NCBI RefSeq assembly: GCF_014637725.1
Contig: NZ_BMFC01000002.1
Coordinates: forward strand, 186,907-250,906
DNA from: Marivita lacus
GTDB taxonomy: Bacteria > Pseudomonadota > Alphaproteobacteria > Rhodobacterales > Rhodobacteraceae
Direction of reading: 5' to 3'
Length of the DNA stretch: 64,000 nt
In this document: positions 29,801 through 38,215 of the stretch, piece after piece
How the letters are laid out: every line of letters starts with the position of its first letter
Position numbering within the stretch: the stretch's first letter is position 1
Program-made: the position numbers and the translations under genes
The notes under the pieces: generated by a model
What the model was told of the DNA's origin: nothing
What the model saw: only the letters and a program-made list of their open reading frames with translations
The model's database searches: none

Positions 29801-31555
29801 TCAACCGGACAGTGACACGCCGAACACATTTTCGATTGCCGCATCGGGGTCAAACTTTGGCACCAGCAGCAGCTTGTGCTTTTTGAGCCGCGCCCGCAGA
29901 TCCGCGCTGTCCTCGCACATTTCGGTGAAGAAGTGGCGCAGCCCGTCCTCGCCTTCCTCGTCGTGCAGAAATTGCAGGAGATGACCGACATTCTTGAGAG
30001 CGTCGTCCGATTTCACACGGTACGACCCTTTGGACTGGCGGAATTCGAGCTTGGTCAGAAAGCTGTCCCAATCGGGCGCGTGCAGGTGTCCGACATAGGC
30101 CCCTTCGACCGTCGCGGTGTTGAGAACATCCTCCCCCTTGAGCCTGAGGCGGTGGATCGCCAACCGAATTTCGCCCAGACCGGTCCGGGCAAAGACCTTG
30201 CCCGCCAGGTGGCTCAGAAAGCCACCCCGCAGGTAGCTGCCGAAGGTCGGATAGATATCGGTGGCCGCTGATGCCGAAACCCCGTCACCCGTGGTGCGAA
30301 GCTTGAAATGCCTGGGCATTTCGCCTGCGACAGGGCTGGCGAGTGCCTCGGCTGGGTAAAGGCGCGCGCCTGCCATGTCGTCGGGCACCGCCTTGAGAAG
30401 CGTGGACAGCTTTTTCGGGCTCAGGATGAATTCGTCGGTGTCGATATGGCCCAGCCAATCCACCTGATCTCTGGCCAGCCGCAGCGCGCGCGTGGCGTTG
30501 AAGGTCTGGCGCAGCTGGTGCGCGTCGGGGCGGTTCTTTCCCATTCCCTTCCAATAGGCGTCGTCGCAGACCGTCAGCGTGACCTGCGGATGGTTTTGCA
30601 GCAGCCCGGTGACATCCGGATCGGGCGCGTCGAGATAGAGGTGGATATGGTGCGCGCCAATATCGAGGTGATGCGCCACAAATCGTGCCACGTCGAGCAG
30701 CGGCGCGTTTGTGGTGCAGACCAGCCCCCATGTCGGGGTTTTTGCGGGAACGGCGGGCACGGGTACGGTGACGCCGGTTTCGGCAGTGCTGGCGGCGTTC
30801 TGTTCGTTGCGGCGCTGCTTGCGCACGCGCATGCGGTGCAGGCGGCGGAACACCGTGCGCGGATCGTCGATCAACCGGTGCAGCATGTCCTGCGCGAGCG
30901 GTTTGATCACCGCGTCAGCCTCGGCTTCCTCCCAAAGGCGTCCGATCATGTTCACGTCCAGCCCGCCATCGGCCAGAGTGTAGGCGTTCATCTCCAGCGG
31001 CAAGGGGCCGCTGGCCCGCCCGTCGAGGGTAAAGGGACGGACGGCTTCGCGGCTGGAATACAACCGCTCGCTTTCATACAGCTTCATCGCGCCGAACAAC
31101 GTCGACAGCGCCAGCCCGGTGCTGCGTTGCGCGGGTGTCCTGCCGTGATCGCCGAAGGTGGTCAGGCTCGAGACCTTCCAGCGCAGGTCCATCTCGCGCA
31201 GCAGCAGATCAGACTGTTCGGTCCAGAGCCGCAGGAACAGGTCCGCGGTGTGGGCCGGTTGGCTGCGCTTGCGCAAATGCGCGATCAGCAGCGCGTTGAG
31301 ATGCAGCAGCGCGTTCTGCCCGGTCAGTTCCCGCGCGATGTCGCGGCTTTTGCGGGCATGTTCTGACAGCTTGCGCGTGTCGTCCTCCGGCAGCTCGACC
31401 CGCGTTTTGGCCAGTTTGTCCAGATCGCAGTCAAGTGGCGGCAGTGCTTCGCCCTTGGCAAAGCTCAAGGGCGTCCGCCGTGCATTCATCTGTTTCAGGA
31501 TGCCCGCCAGCCCGGTTGGATAGGCCGGGTTCGGCGGCGATTTTTGACTGCTCAT
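29801..31555 (-). CDS. Glycosyltransferase family 2-like protein (Glyco_tranf_2_4 type)
   Basis: 584 residues. The central part, about 275-480, looks like the glycosyltransferase-2 variant family: TWGLVCTTNAPLLDVARFVA, a stretch describing acceptor contact (HLDIGAHHIHLYLD) and DWLGHIDTDEFILSP, where DTDEF supplies the DxD metal site. The N-terminal ~270 residues are charged and helical with no family I recognise. It is cytosolic by appearance (no signal or clear membrane helix). It probably modifies surface polysaccharide, but neither substrate nor neighbours confirm this. Confidence 0.75.
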   Translation of the reverse strand: MSSQKSPPNPAYPTGLAGILKQMNARRTPLSFAKGEALPPLDCDLDKLAKTRVELPEDDTRKLSEHARKSRDIARELTGQNALLHLNALLIAHLRKRSQPAHTADLFLRLWTEQSDLLLREMDLRWKVSSLTTFGDHGRTPAQRSTGLALSTLFGAMKLYESERLYSSREAVRPFTLDGRASGPLPLEMNAYTLADGGLDVNMIGRLWEEAEADAVIKPLAQDMLHRLIDDPRTVFRRLHRMRVRKQRRNEQNAASTAETGVTVPVPAVPAKTPTWGLVCTTNAPLLDVARFVAHHLDIGAHHIHLYLDAPDPDVTGLLQNHPQVTLTVCDDAYWKGMGKNRPDAHQLRQTFNATRALRLARDQVDWLGHIDTDEFILSPKKLSTLLKAVPDDMAGARLYPAEALASPVAGEMPRHFKLRTTGDGVSASAATDIYPTFGSYLRGGFLSHLAGKVFARTGLGEIRLAIHRLRLKGEDVLNTATVEGAYVGHLHAPDWDSFLTKLEFRQSKGSYRVKSDDALKNVGHLLQFLHDEEGEDGLRHFFTEMCEDSADLRARLKKHKLLLVPKFDPDAAIENVFGVSLSG

Positions 31556-31668
31556 GGGACCAGAGTGCCGTGTCGCTGCGGTTCGATCAACGAAAAAGGC
31601 ATTGTGAAATGCCGTGGTTCAAGCCTGCCGCAAGTCCCGTGCCAAAGCCTTGTTTGGCGGGCCTTGGA

Positions 31669-33276
31669 TCACACCATCATTTCCTTGGTCGCCGACAGGG
31701 TCACGTCGGGATAGTCGCGCCCGATCCGGTCGATGTCCCATTGCAGGCGGGTGAGGTAGACGACGTCGCCGTCATTGTCCTCGGCCATGTGCTGCTTGTT
31801 GGCGTTGACCAGCTTTTCCACCGCCGGTTTGTCGCCATGCACCCAGCGGGCCGAGGTGAATTGCGACGGCTCGAACCGGACGGGCAGGCCGTATTCCAGC
31901 TCGATCCGGCTGCCCAGCACTTCGAATTGCAGCGCGCCCACGACGCCGACGATAAAGCCCGAGCCGATCATCGGCTTGAACACCTTGGCGGCACCTTCTT
32001 CGGCAAACTGCATCAACGCCTTTTCCAGATGCTTGGATTTCAGCGGATCGCCCGCGCGCACGGTTTGCAGCAGTTCGGGGGCAAAGGAGGGGATGCCCGT
32101 CACCTTGAGCGCCTCGCCCTCGGTCAGCGTGTCACCGATGCGCAACTGGCCGTGGTTCGGGATGCCGATGATGTCGCCGGCCCAGGCCTCTTCGGCCAGT
32201 TCACGGTCCGCGGCCAGAAACAGCACCGGGTTGGTGATCGACATCGGCTTTTTCGACCGCACATGGGTCAGTTTCATGCCGCGGTTGAAATGCCCCGAGG
32301 CCAGCCGGACAAAGGCCACGCGGTCGCGATGCTTGGGATCCATGTTCGCCTGCACCTTGAAGACAAAGCCGGAAACTTTTGTTTCTTCAGGAAGAATTTC
32401 GCGCGGAGTGGCTTTCTGCGGCTGCGGTTCCGGCCCGTAGGTGCCGATCCCGTCCATCAGTTCCTTGACGCCGAAGCTGTTGATCGCAGAGCCGAACCAG
32501 ATCGGTGTCATATGCCCTTCGAGCACCGATTGCGGGTTCAGCGTGGGCAGCAATTCGCGCGCCATCTCGATCTCTTCTCGCAGCTTGGTCAGCAGCTGTG
32601 CGGGCACGTGTTGCGCCAGCTTGGGGTCATCAAGCCCATTGATTTCAATGCTTTCCGCAACCTTGTTGCGGTCGGCGCGGTCCATCAGCTCCAGCCGGTC
32701 GCGGATCAGGTCATAGCAGCCCACAAAATCGCGTCCGACACCGATGGGCCAGCTGGCCGGGGTCACGTCGATGGCAAGATGTTCCTGAATCTCGTCGATG
32801 ATATCAAAGGTATCGCGGCTTTCGCGGTCCATCTTGTTGCAGAAGGTCAGGATCGGCAGGTCGCGCAGGCGACACACTTCGAACAGCTTTTGCGTCTGGC
32901 TTTCCACGCCTTTCGCGCCGTCGATCACCATGACCGCCGCATCCACCGCCGTCAGGGTGCGATAGGTGTCTTCGGAAAAGTCAGAGTGGCCGGGTGTGTC
33001 GACAAGATTGAAGCGGAAGGCCTTGAAATCGAAGGACATGGCCGATGCCGAAACCGAGATGCCGCGATCCTTTTCCATCTGCATGAAGTCCGACCGCGTG
33101 CGCCGTGCCTCGCCCTTGGCACGCACCTGTCCGGCCATCTGGATCGCACCGCCGTAGAGCAGGAATTTTTCGGTCAGCGTTGTCTTGCCCGCATCGGGGT
33201 GCGAGATGATGGCAAAGGTGCGCCGCCGGGCGATTTCGGCAGGCAGGTCAGGGCGATTTGAGGGCGTGTCCAGCAT
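31669..33276 (-). CDS. prfC: Peptide chain release factor 3
   Basis: Translational GTPase that recycles RF1/RF2. 535 residues. G1 SHPDAGKTTLTEK, G3 DTPGHSDFSEDTYRTL, G4 CNKMDRESRD, and the RF3-specific C-terminal region QWDIDRIGRDYPDV are visible. EF-G is excluded by the length and the lack of domain IV/V motifs. It starts at ATG 33276 with 62 bases to the next minus-strand gene. Confidence 0.96.
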   Translation of the reverse strand: MLDTPSNRPDLPAEIARRRTFAIISHPDAGKTTLTEKFLLYGGAIQMAGQVRAKGEARRTRSDFMQMEKDRGISVSASAMSFDFKAFRFNLVDTPGHSDFSEDTYRTLTAVDAAVMVIDGAKGVESQTQKLFEVCRLRDLPILTFCNKMDRESRDTFDIIDEIQEHLAIDVTPASWPIGVGRDFVGCYDLIRDRLELMDRADRNKVAESIEINGLDDPKLAQHVPAQLLTKLREEIEMARELLPTLNPQSVLEGHMTPIWFGSAINSFGVKELMDGIGTYGPEPQPQKATPREILPEETKVSGFVFKVQANMDPKHRDRVAFVRLASGHFNRGMKLTHVRSKKPMSITNPVLFLAADRELAEEAWAGDIIGIPNHGQLRIGDTLTEGEALKVTGIPSFAPELLQTVRAGDPLKSKHLEKALMQFAEEGAAKVFKPMIGSGFIVGVVGALQFEVLGSRIELEYGLPVRFEPSQFTSARWVHGDKPAVEKLVNANKQHMAEDNDGDVVYLTRLQWDIDRIGRDYPDVTLSATKEMMV

Positions 33277-33338
33277 GGCCGCGCGTATAGGCGGCGCGGC
33301 GCGGCTTGTCCATATGACGCTTGCGGCGGGCGGTGTGC

Positions 33339-33830
33339 TCAGCCGATCAGACGCAGTGTCGCAATCGGGCGTCGTGTGGAGGCTGCAAAGGCGGGATGCA
33401 CGGTCTGGACCTCTTGCACCGGGGTGATTTGCGGTGCCACGGTCTCGGTGCGATTGCGGATGTCGATCAGGACATATTCGACCGTCACCTGGAACACCGT
33501 GTCCGACACGAAATAGAGATCGCCGTCGCTGATCGCCGCGAACACGTCAAGCCGCTGGCCGGTGGTGGTCATGAAGACCAGTTCGGCGATGATCGACAGG
33601 GTCTGGTTTGGCAGATTCGCCGCGCGGTCGAGGATGAACATGTCCTGGGTCCGGTCGTCGCGGCTCACCGAGACCCATTTGGCGTCGCGTTTCGGCAGAA
33701 ACGTGTCCCCGAGGATCAGGTCCTGGATATGGCGGATCGGGTCGCCCCGGCAGACTCCGAATTCGGCGCGCACCCCGTCGGCGGGACAGGCTTTGAAGGT
33801 GGAGGGCAGTTGAAACATAGCAGCAGACAT
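33339..33830 (-). CDS. Hypothetical protein, 163 residues
   Basis: Not recognised. The sequence reads as a compact mostly beta protein: CRGDPIRHIQDLILGDTFLP, then VSVSRDDRTQDMFILDRAAN, ELVFMTTTGQRLDVFAAISD and VFQVTVEYVLIDIRNRTE. There is no signal peptide or membrane helix. Codon use matches its neighbours, so it is a real gene. It is transcribed toward prfC and divergently from the SDR gene at 33968, sharing a 137-base intergenic region. Confidence 0.7.
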   Translation of the reverse strand: MSAAMFQLPSTFKACPADGVRAEFGVCRGDPIRHIQDLILGDTFLPKRDAKWVSVSRDDRTQDMFILDRAANLPNQTLSIIAELVFMTTTGQRLDVFAAISDGDLYFVSDTVFQVTVEYVLIDIRNRTETVAPQITPVQEVQTVHPAFAASTRRPIATLRLIG

Positions 33831-33967
33831 GACCGTTTACTCTTTCGCAGACCGGAATTGAACATACACGCACCGGCATGGCTTTAAGATCGTTTGGAAA
33901 TGTGGCACCTCTGTGGGCAGGTCGTGGCTTTTCACGGACGATTTTGACCAAATTAGGGAGTGTTTGA

Positions 33968-34747
33968 ATGGATCTCGGGATCAGCGGAAAGAGGGCGCTT
34001 GTCTGCGCGTCGAGCAAGGGTTTGGGGCGTGGCTGTGCGGAGGCGCTTGCAGAGGCAGGGGTCAACCTCGTGATGAATGCGCGGGGCGCCGAGGCGCTGG
34101 AAGCCACCGCAGCAGAGATCCGCAGCACCTACGGGGTCGAGGTTGTGACCGTTGCCGCGGATATCGTCAGCGAAGAGGGCCGCGCAAAAGTGCTCGAGGC
34201 CGCCGGTGACGTGGACATCCTCGTGACCAATGCGGGTGGTCCGCCCCCGGGCTCGTGGGCCGACTGGGGCCGTGAGGATTTCATCAAGGCGCTGGACGCC
34301 AACATGCTGACACCGATCGCGCTGATGACGGCTCTCATGCCGGGGATGATCGACCGGGGCTGGGGCCGGGTGGTCAACATCACGTCGCAATCGGTCAAGG
34401 CGCCGATCCCGGCGTTGGGTCTGTCCAACGCGGCACGCACCGGCCTGACCGGGTATGTGGCAGGCACCGCGCGGCAGGTGGCCGAACATGGCGTGATCGT
34501 CAACAACCTCTTGCCGGGCATCCATGCCACTGACCGCGCCGACCAGCTGGATGGTGGTGTGTCCAAGGCGCAGAACATCTCGGTTGAAGAGGCGCGCAAG
34601 AACCGTCAGGCCACCATTCCCGCGCGGCGCTACGGCACGCGGCAGGAATTCGGCGCGACCTGCGCGTTCCTGTGTTCGCAGCATTCGGGGTTCATCGTCG
34701 GTCAGAACGTGCTGATCGACGGCGGTGGCACCAACGCAACGATCTGA
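33968..34747 (+). CDS. SDR family oxidoreductase with atypical active site
   Basis: Short-chain dehydrogenase fold, 259 residues. The nucleotide-binding start is GKRALVCASSKGLGRGCAEA (classical SDRs have TGxxxGIG). The usual NNAG is TNAGGPP, and the catalytic Ser sits in VVNITSQSVK. The YxxxK pair is replaced: the aligned segment is LGLSNAARTGLTG near residue 150. C-terminal ASPEEVA-type ends are replaced by IVGQNVLIDGGG. This matches the group of BKR-like SDRs known to lack the canonical tetrad. It may bind NAD(P) without the standard chemistry. Confidence 0.85.
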   Translation: MDLGISGKRALVCASSKGLGRGCAEALAEAGVNLVMNARGAEALEATAAEIRSTYGVEVVTVAADIVSEEGRAKVLEAAGDVDILVTNAGGPPPGSWADWGREDFIKALDANMLTPIALMTALMPGMIDRGWGRVVNITSQSVKAPIPALGLSNAARTGLTGYVAGTARQVAEHGVIVNNLLPGIHATDRADQLDGGVSKAQNISVEEARKNRQATIPARRYGTRQEFGATCAFLCSQHSGFIVGQNVLIDGGGTNATI

Positions 34748-34750
34748 GCA

Positions 34751-35893
34751 ATGGCGCGCGGTCCCGACGGGGCAGGGAAGACGCAGGGGTTTTCCCTGAA
34801 GGACCAGCTGTTCAACGCCAACACGATTGGCGATCTGGCAGCCGAATACGCCGCACTGCCGGGCTTTGATGCCGCGCGCTTTACATCGGAGGCTCTCGCG
34901 GGGTTGGCCTCGCGGGGGCTTCTTGAACGGCTTGACTGGCTGGCCGATTGCGTCGCCGCGCAATTGCCTGGCTCGTTTCCTGCAATGGCCGACGCGCTGG
35001 AGGCGGCGATGCCGCTGCCTCTGGACCCGGCCAAAACTGATGATGATTTCGGCCGCTTCATCCATGCCGTGCCCGGCATCCTTGCGGTGCGGCACGGGCT
35101 GGACGAGCACCGCGACCGCGCGCTGGACCTGCTGGAGCTCGCGACACAGCGGTTCTCGATGGAGTTCTACATCCGCCCCTTCCTCAACCGCTGGCCGGAC
35201 GAGACTCTGGCGCGGCTTGAGCACTGGTGCGCGCATGACAATTACCACGTCCGGCGGCTTGTCAGCGAAGGCACCCGCCCGCGATTGCCCTGGGCTGCCA
35301 ACATCACGCTTGATCCGCTGGTGCCGCTGCGGTTCCTCGATGCTCTCCACGCCGATCCCACGCGCTATGTCACGCGGTCGGTGGCCAATCACATGAACGA
35401 CCTGAGCAGGATCGCGCCGGACCGGGTGACCGGTCTGCTGCAGGACTGGCAGGGGGCGAACCGGCAGACGCCGAGGGAACTGGACTGGATGACCCGCCAT
35501 GCGTTGCGCACCGCCGTCAAGCGTGGCGAGGCAGGCGCGCTGGCGCTGCTGGGCTACGCGCAGGACCGCGACATCGCGGTGTCACTGAAGGTGGCCCCGA
35601 ACCCGGTGGCGATCGGCGACGCGCTGCGGATCGACGTGACATTGACCTCGCCCGAGGCGCTTCGGGTGATGGTGGATTACCGCATCCGGTTCCACCGCCC
35701 GAACGGTCGCGTAGGCGAAAAGGTCTACAAGCTGAAGGCGGCAAAGCTTGCCGCGGGTGTGCCTTTGAGCGTCAGTAAATCGCATCTGTTGAAAGACGGC
35801 GCGTCGACCTTCACGCTGCATCGAGGGCCGCATCAGGTGGTTGTGCAGGTCAACGGACAGGACCGGGCAGAGGCTTTGGTGGAGTTCGTTTAA
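34751..35893 (+). CDS. alkC: DNA alkylation repair protein, AlkC-type
   Basis: 380 residues. The N-terminal GFSLKDQLFNANTIGDLAAE and the following helical repeats (RFSMEFYIRPFLNRWPDETL, HWCAHDNYHVRRLVSEGTRP) match the HEAT-like AlkC/AlkD glycosylase superfamily, which excises 3-methyladenine-type lesions. The last ~100 residues (from about 275, SLKVAPNPVAIGDALRIDVT) read as an Ig-like beta domain, as in the AlkC-alpha group. It lies 3 bases behind the SDR gene, so the two are likely co-transcribed. Confidence 0.85.
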   Translation: MARGPDGAGKTQGFSLKDQLFNANTIGDLAAEYAALPGFDAARFTSEALAGLASRGLLERLDWLADCVAAQLPGSFPAMADALEAAMPLPLDPAKTDDDFGRFIHAVPGILAVRHGLDEHRDRALDLLELATQRFSMEFYIRPFLNRWPDETLARLEHWCAHDNYHVRRLVSEGTRPRLPWAANITLDPLVPLRFLDALHADPTRYVTRSVANHMNDLSRIAPDRVTGLLQDWQGANRQTPRELDWMTRHALRTAVKRGEAGALALLGYAQDRDIAVSLKVAPNPVAIGDALRIDVTLTSPEALRVMVDYRIRFHRPNGRVGEKVYKLKAAKLAAGVPLSVSKSHLLKDGASTFTLHRGPHQVVVQVNGQDRAEALVEFV

Positions 35894-35898
35894 GGGGT

Positions 35899-35916
35899 GC
35901 CGGGCTGAAGCCCGGC
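35899..35916. terminator. Hairpin behind alkC
   Basis: GCCGGGCT, loop GA, AGCCCGGC, six bases behind the stop codon of alkC. Further imperfect hairpins (CAGCCTAGGCTG) follow. There is no T-tract. It lies between convergent genes. Confidence 0.4.
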
Positions 35917-35978
35917 CTGCGGGGACAGCCTAGGCTGGGCCTATGGTCAGCCTTCGGCCTGTGGCAGTTGTCGCCTTG

Positions 35979-36000
35979 GCATATTTGGAAACAGAAGAAG
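35979..36000 (+). repeat. Family A repeat tail, copy 4 (variant)
   Basis: GCATATTTGGAAACAGAAGA followed by AG. It differs from the main form by GCAT instead of GAGT and one shifted base; the same GCATATTTGGAA start occurs in the inverted copy at 54610-54631. It ends one base before the stop of the minus-strand protease gene. Confidence 0.55.
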
Positions 36001-36001
36001 A

Positions 36002-36694
36002 TCAGGTCGGCAGGTTGGTCCAGCGGGATTCCAGCTTTTCCAGCGCAGCGATGCGTTCTTCTGTCTTGGGGTGAGACATCAGCCATGCCGGCATCACCCC
36101 CGAGCGCGACCGGGTCAGCGCATCAAGCTTGTGAAACAGGGATTTCTGCGGCCCGATGCCGATACCGGCCTTGTGCAGGAGGGCCGCCGCATAGGCGTCG
36201 GCCTCGTACTCATCGCCGCGCGACAGGCGGGCTGCCAGAAGGGTCGCCACCGCGTTGGCGATCCACACACCGATGCCCGGAAGGAAGCGCGACAGCACCA
36301 TCGCAAGTGCTGTTCGCAACGCGTTCTGGCCGGAAAAGTCGATCATCCGGCGGCGCGTGTGACCCAAGGCCACATGGCCCAGTTCGTGCGCGATGACGCT
36401 GGCCATCTCTTCGCCGGTGACTTCGCCGTTCTGGTACTTGCGATAGAACCCGCGGGTGATGAAGATCCGCCCGTCCGGTGCGGCAAGCCCGTTCACCGGG
36501 TCGATCTCGTAGATATGAACGCGGATGCGGTCCAGATCGAGCGCTGCGGCCAGTCGGTCGGTCAGGCGCTTGAGGCGCGGATCGGCGAGTTCGGTCGAGC
36601 GCGAGTCAAGCTCGCGTTTCGTGCGCCAGACCGAGAAATGGTACATGGCCAGCGCATAGAGAATGGCGAGTATGATCGGGGTGAGTTTCAACAT
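36002..36694 (-). CDS. M48 family zinc metalloprotease (HtpX-like)
   Basis: Membrane-anchored metalloprotease, 230 residues from ATG 36694 (a longer start at 36763 adds a non-conserved leader). One N-terminal membrane anchor (LTPIILAILYALAMYHFSVW), then the zinc site AHELGHVALGH and the third ligand in GDEYEADAYA. A second hydrophobic stretch lies between them (RFLPGIGVWIANAVATLLAA). The C-terminal SHPKTEERIAALE is typical of M48. Probable role in membrane-protein quality control. Confidence 0.9.
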   Translation of the reverse strand: MLKLTPIILAILYALAMYHFSVWRTKRELDSRSTELADPRLKRLTDRLAAALDLDRIRVHIYEIDPVNGLAAPDGRIFITRGFYRKYQNGEVTGEEMASVIAHELGHVALGHTRRRMIDFSGQNALRTALAMVLSRFLPGIGVWIANAVATLLAARLSRGDEYEADAYAAALLHKAGIGIGPQKSLFHKLDALTRSRSGVMPAWLMSHPKTEERIAALEKLESRWTNLPT

Positions 36695-36774
36695 GCCCAA
36701 GATATGGGGCGTCCGGGCCGCCACGGCAAGCACGGCGCGGGGGTTTCCGGCGCGCCGTGCCATAATGACTGGGG

Positions 36775-37206
36775 TCAGCTTTCGAGACTGGCCTCCATCG
36801 TGATCTCCGCCCCGGCCAGCACCTTGGAGACGGGGCAGTTTTCCTTGGCCTTCTTGGCGGCCTCCTGGAAATTCTCTTCGCTGATGCCGGGGATTCTCGC
36901 CGTCATGTCGAGGCGCACATGGGTGATGGCAAAGCCGTCGCCCTGCTTTTCGAGACTCACCGTGGCCTTGGTGTCGATCGCATCAGGCACGGCATCGTAA
37001 TCTCCGAGGATCATCGAGAAGGCCATGGAGAAGCAGCCGGCATGGGCCGCGCCGATCAGTTCCTCGGGGTTGGTGCCGGGGAGGCCTTCGAAGCGGGTGT
37101 TGAAGCCGTAGGGCTGCGCGTCCAGCGCGCCGGACTGGGTCGACATGCGGCCTTTCCCGTCCTTGAGGCTGCCGGCCCAATGGGCGCTTGCGGTTTTCTT
37201 GATCAT
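36775..37206 (-). CDS. OsmC/Ohr family peroxiredoxin-like protein
   Basis: Reduces organic hydroperoxides in the cytosol. 143 residues from ATG 37206, which has AGGAG upstream; a longer start at 37257 is less likely. Both reactive Cys are present, in HAGCFSMAFSMIL and KENCPVSKVL. The TQSGALDAQPYGFNTRFEG segment and the Glu in NPEELIGAAH fit OsmC (rather than Ohr). The ~80 bases to the next gene show nothing special. Confidence 0.92.
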   Translation of the reverse strand: MIKKTASAHWAGSLKDGKGRMSTQSGALDAQPYGFNTRFEGLPGTNPEELIGAAHAGCFSMAFSMILGDYDAVPDAIDTKATVSLEKQGDGFAITHVRLDMTARIPGISEENFQEAAKKAKENCPVSKVLAGAEITMEASLES

Positions 37207-37280
37207 GGGAAAGCTCCTGCAGTTGCATTTCGTCATGGCGGAAACGATCCGCGCCATTGCTTTGTTCCACGACGTATCGG

Positions 37281-37874
37281 TCAGTGTCGGTGTCGTGCGG
37301 CGCGCAGCAGCATGCGCCCGAGCAGGACAGCCACAAAGGCCGCGGCCAGCGCTGCGGTGATGTTGCCCGAAAGCTCTGCGACCATCTCGATATTGCTGGC
37401 GAAGGCCCAGCCCAGCCCGGCATAGATCGTCACCCAGACCAATTCACCCGCCGCACTTGCGAGGGAAAACCGCGACCAGGAAAACCCGGTGGCCCCGGCC
37501 GCGAGGTTCACATAGGGTCCAAGCGGGCTCATGAGCCAGCGCGTCAGGAATACCGTCACACTGCCGTTGCGCGACAGCCGCAAGGTGGCGGCGGTCATCA
37601 TGCGCGCGGCCCCGGCCTTGTGCGCCATCATCCGGGTGATCGGCTGTTGTGCAAGGCGCGCTGCGGCATACCCGGTCTGATCGCCCAGCACCGCCCCGAG
37701 ATAGGAAGCCAGCACAACCGAGATGATCGGCAAGTCGCCTCCGGCTGCAAAGGCACCCGCCGCCAGCATCATCAGCGAGGAGGGGACAGGCACCATCAGG
37801 CAGCTCAGGAAGGTGGTCACGAAAAGCAGCGGCACACCGGTGCTGACCAGCCCTGCGAGCAGCCAATCCGTCAT
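37281..37874 (-). CDS. DedA family membrane protein
   Basis: 197 residues, about five hydrophobic segments. Family features: FLSCLMVPVPSSLMMLAAGA near the start (DedA re-entrant loop), SYLGAVLGDQTGYAAARLAQ (acidic residue), FLTRWLMSPLGPYVNLAAGA (the conserved Arg). DedA/VTT proteins are thought to move lipids across the membrane. It overlaps the next upstream gene (37871) by 4 bp. Confidence 0.88.
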   Translation of the reverse strand: MTDWLLAGLVSTGVPLLFVTTFLSCLMVPVPSSLMMLAAGAFAAGGDLPIISVVLASYLGAVLGDQTGYAAARLAQQPITRMMAHKAGAARMMTAATLRLSRNGSVTVFLTRWLMSPLGPYVNLAAGATGFSWSRFSLASAAGELVWVTIYAGLGWAFASNIEMVAELSGNITAALAAAFVAVLLGRMLLRAARHRH

Positions 37875-38215
37875 GGCTGCTGTGCGTTCAGAAACAGGGT
37901 AAGCTCGGCAATCAGGGTCTCGACAGGCTTGCCCTGGGCGGCGGCGATATCGTCAAGCGTCTGCCCGCGCGGTGCCGCGTCGGGGTCAAGGCCAAGCGCC
38001 GTTGCCAGCGCCTGCGGTGACACCTGCCACGAGCGCGCGACATAACCCGGTGTCATCCAGCGCTCCGGTGGCTGTTGCAGATGCGCGGGGTCCGACCAGT
38101 AGAGCGTGGCCAGCGCCAGACGCAGCGCGAAGAACAGTGTCAGCAGAACCGCCAGCCCGAAGGCGATCACCAACAGCCGGTGATGCGCCCAGAGATGGCG
38201 GATCGTCCCGATCAC
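37871..38215 (-). CDS. Small membrane-anchored protein, unknown function
   Basis: 114 residues from GTG 38215, which overlaps the stop of the VWA gene as GTGA. One membrane helix near the N-terminus (LLVIAFGLAVLLTLFFALRL), then a soluble domain RWMTPGYVARSWQVSPQALA with the repeat-like DDIAAAQGKPVETLIAELTL, which suggests two small helical DNA/protein-binding-like repeats. No family recognised. It sits between the CoxE-like and DedA genes and is translationally coupled to both. Confidence 0.72.
   Translation of the reverse strand: MIGTIRHLWAHHRLLVIAFGLAVLLTLFFALRLALATLYWSDPAHLQQPPERWMTPGYVARSWQVSPQALATALGLDPDAAPRGQTLDDIAAAQGKPVETLIAELTLFLNAQQP

Noticed and set aside
31435-33261. Plus-strand ORF (608 codons) opposite prfC
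   Set aside because: Antisense shadow of RF3 and part of the glycosyltransferase; no motif, biased composition.
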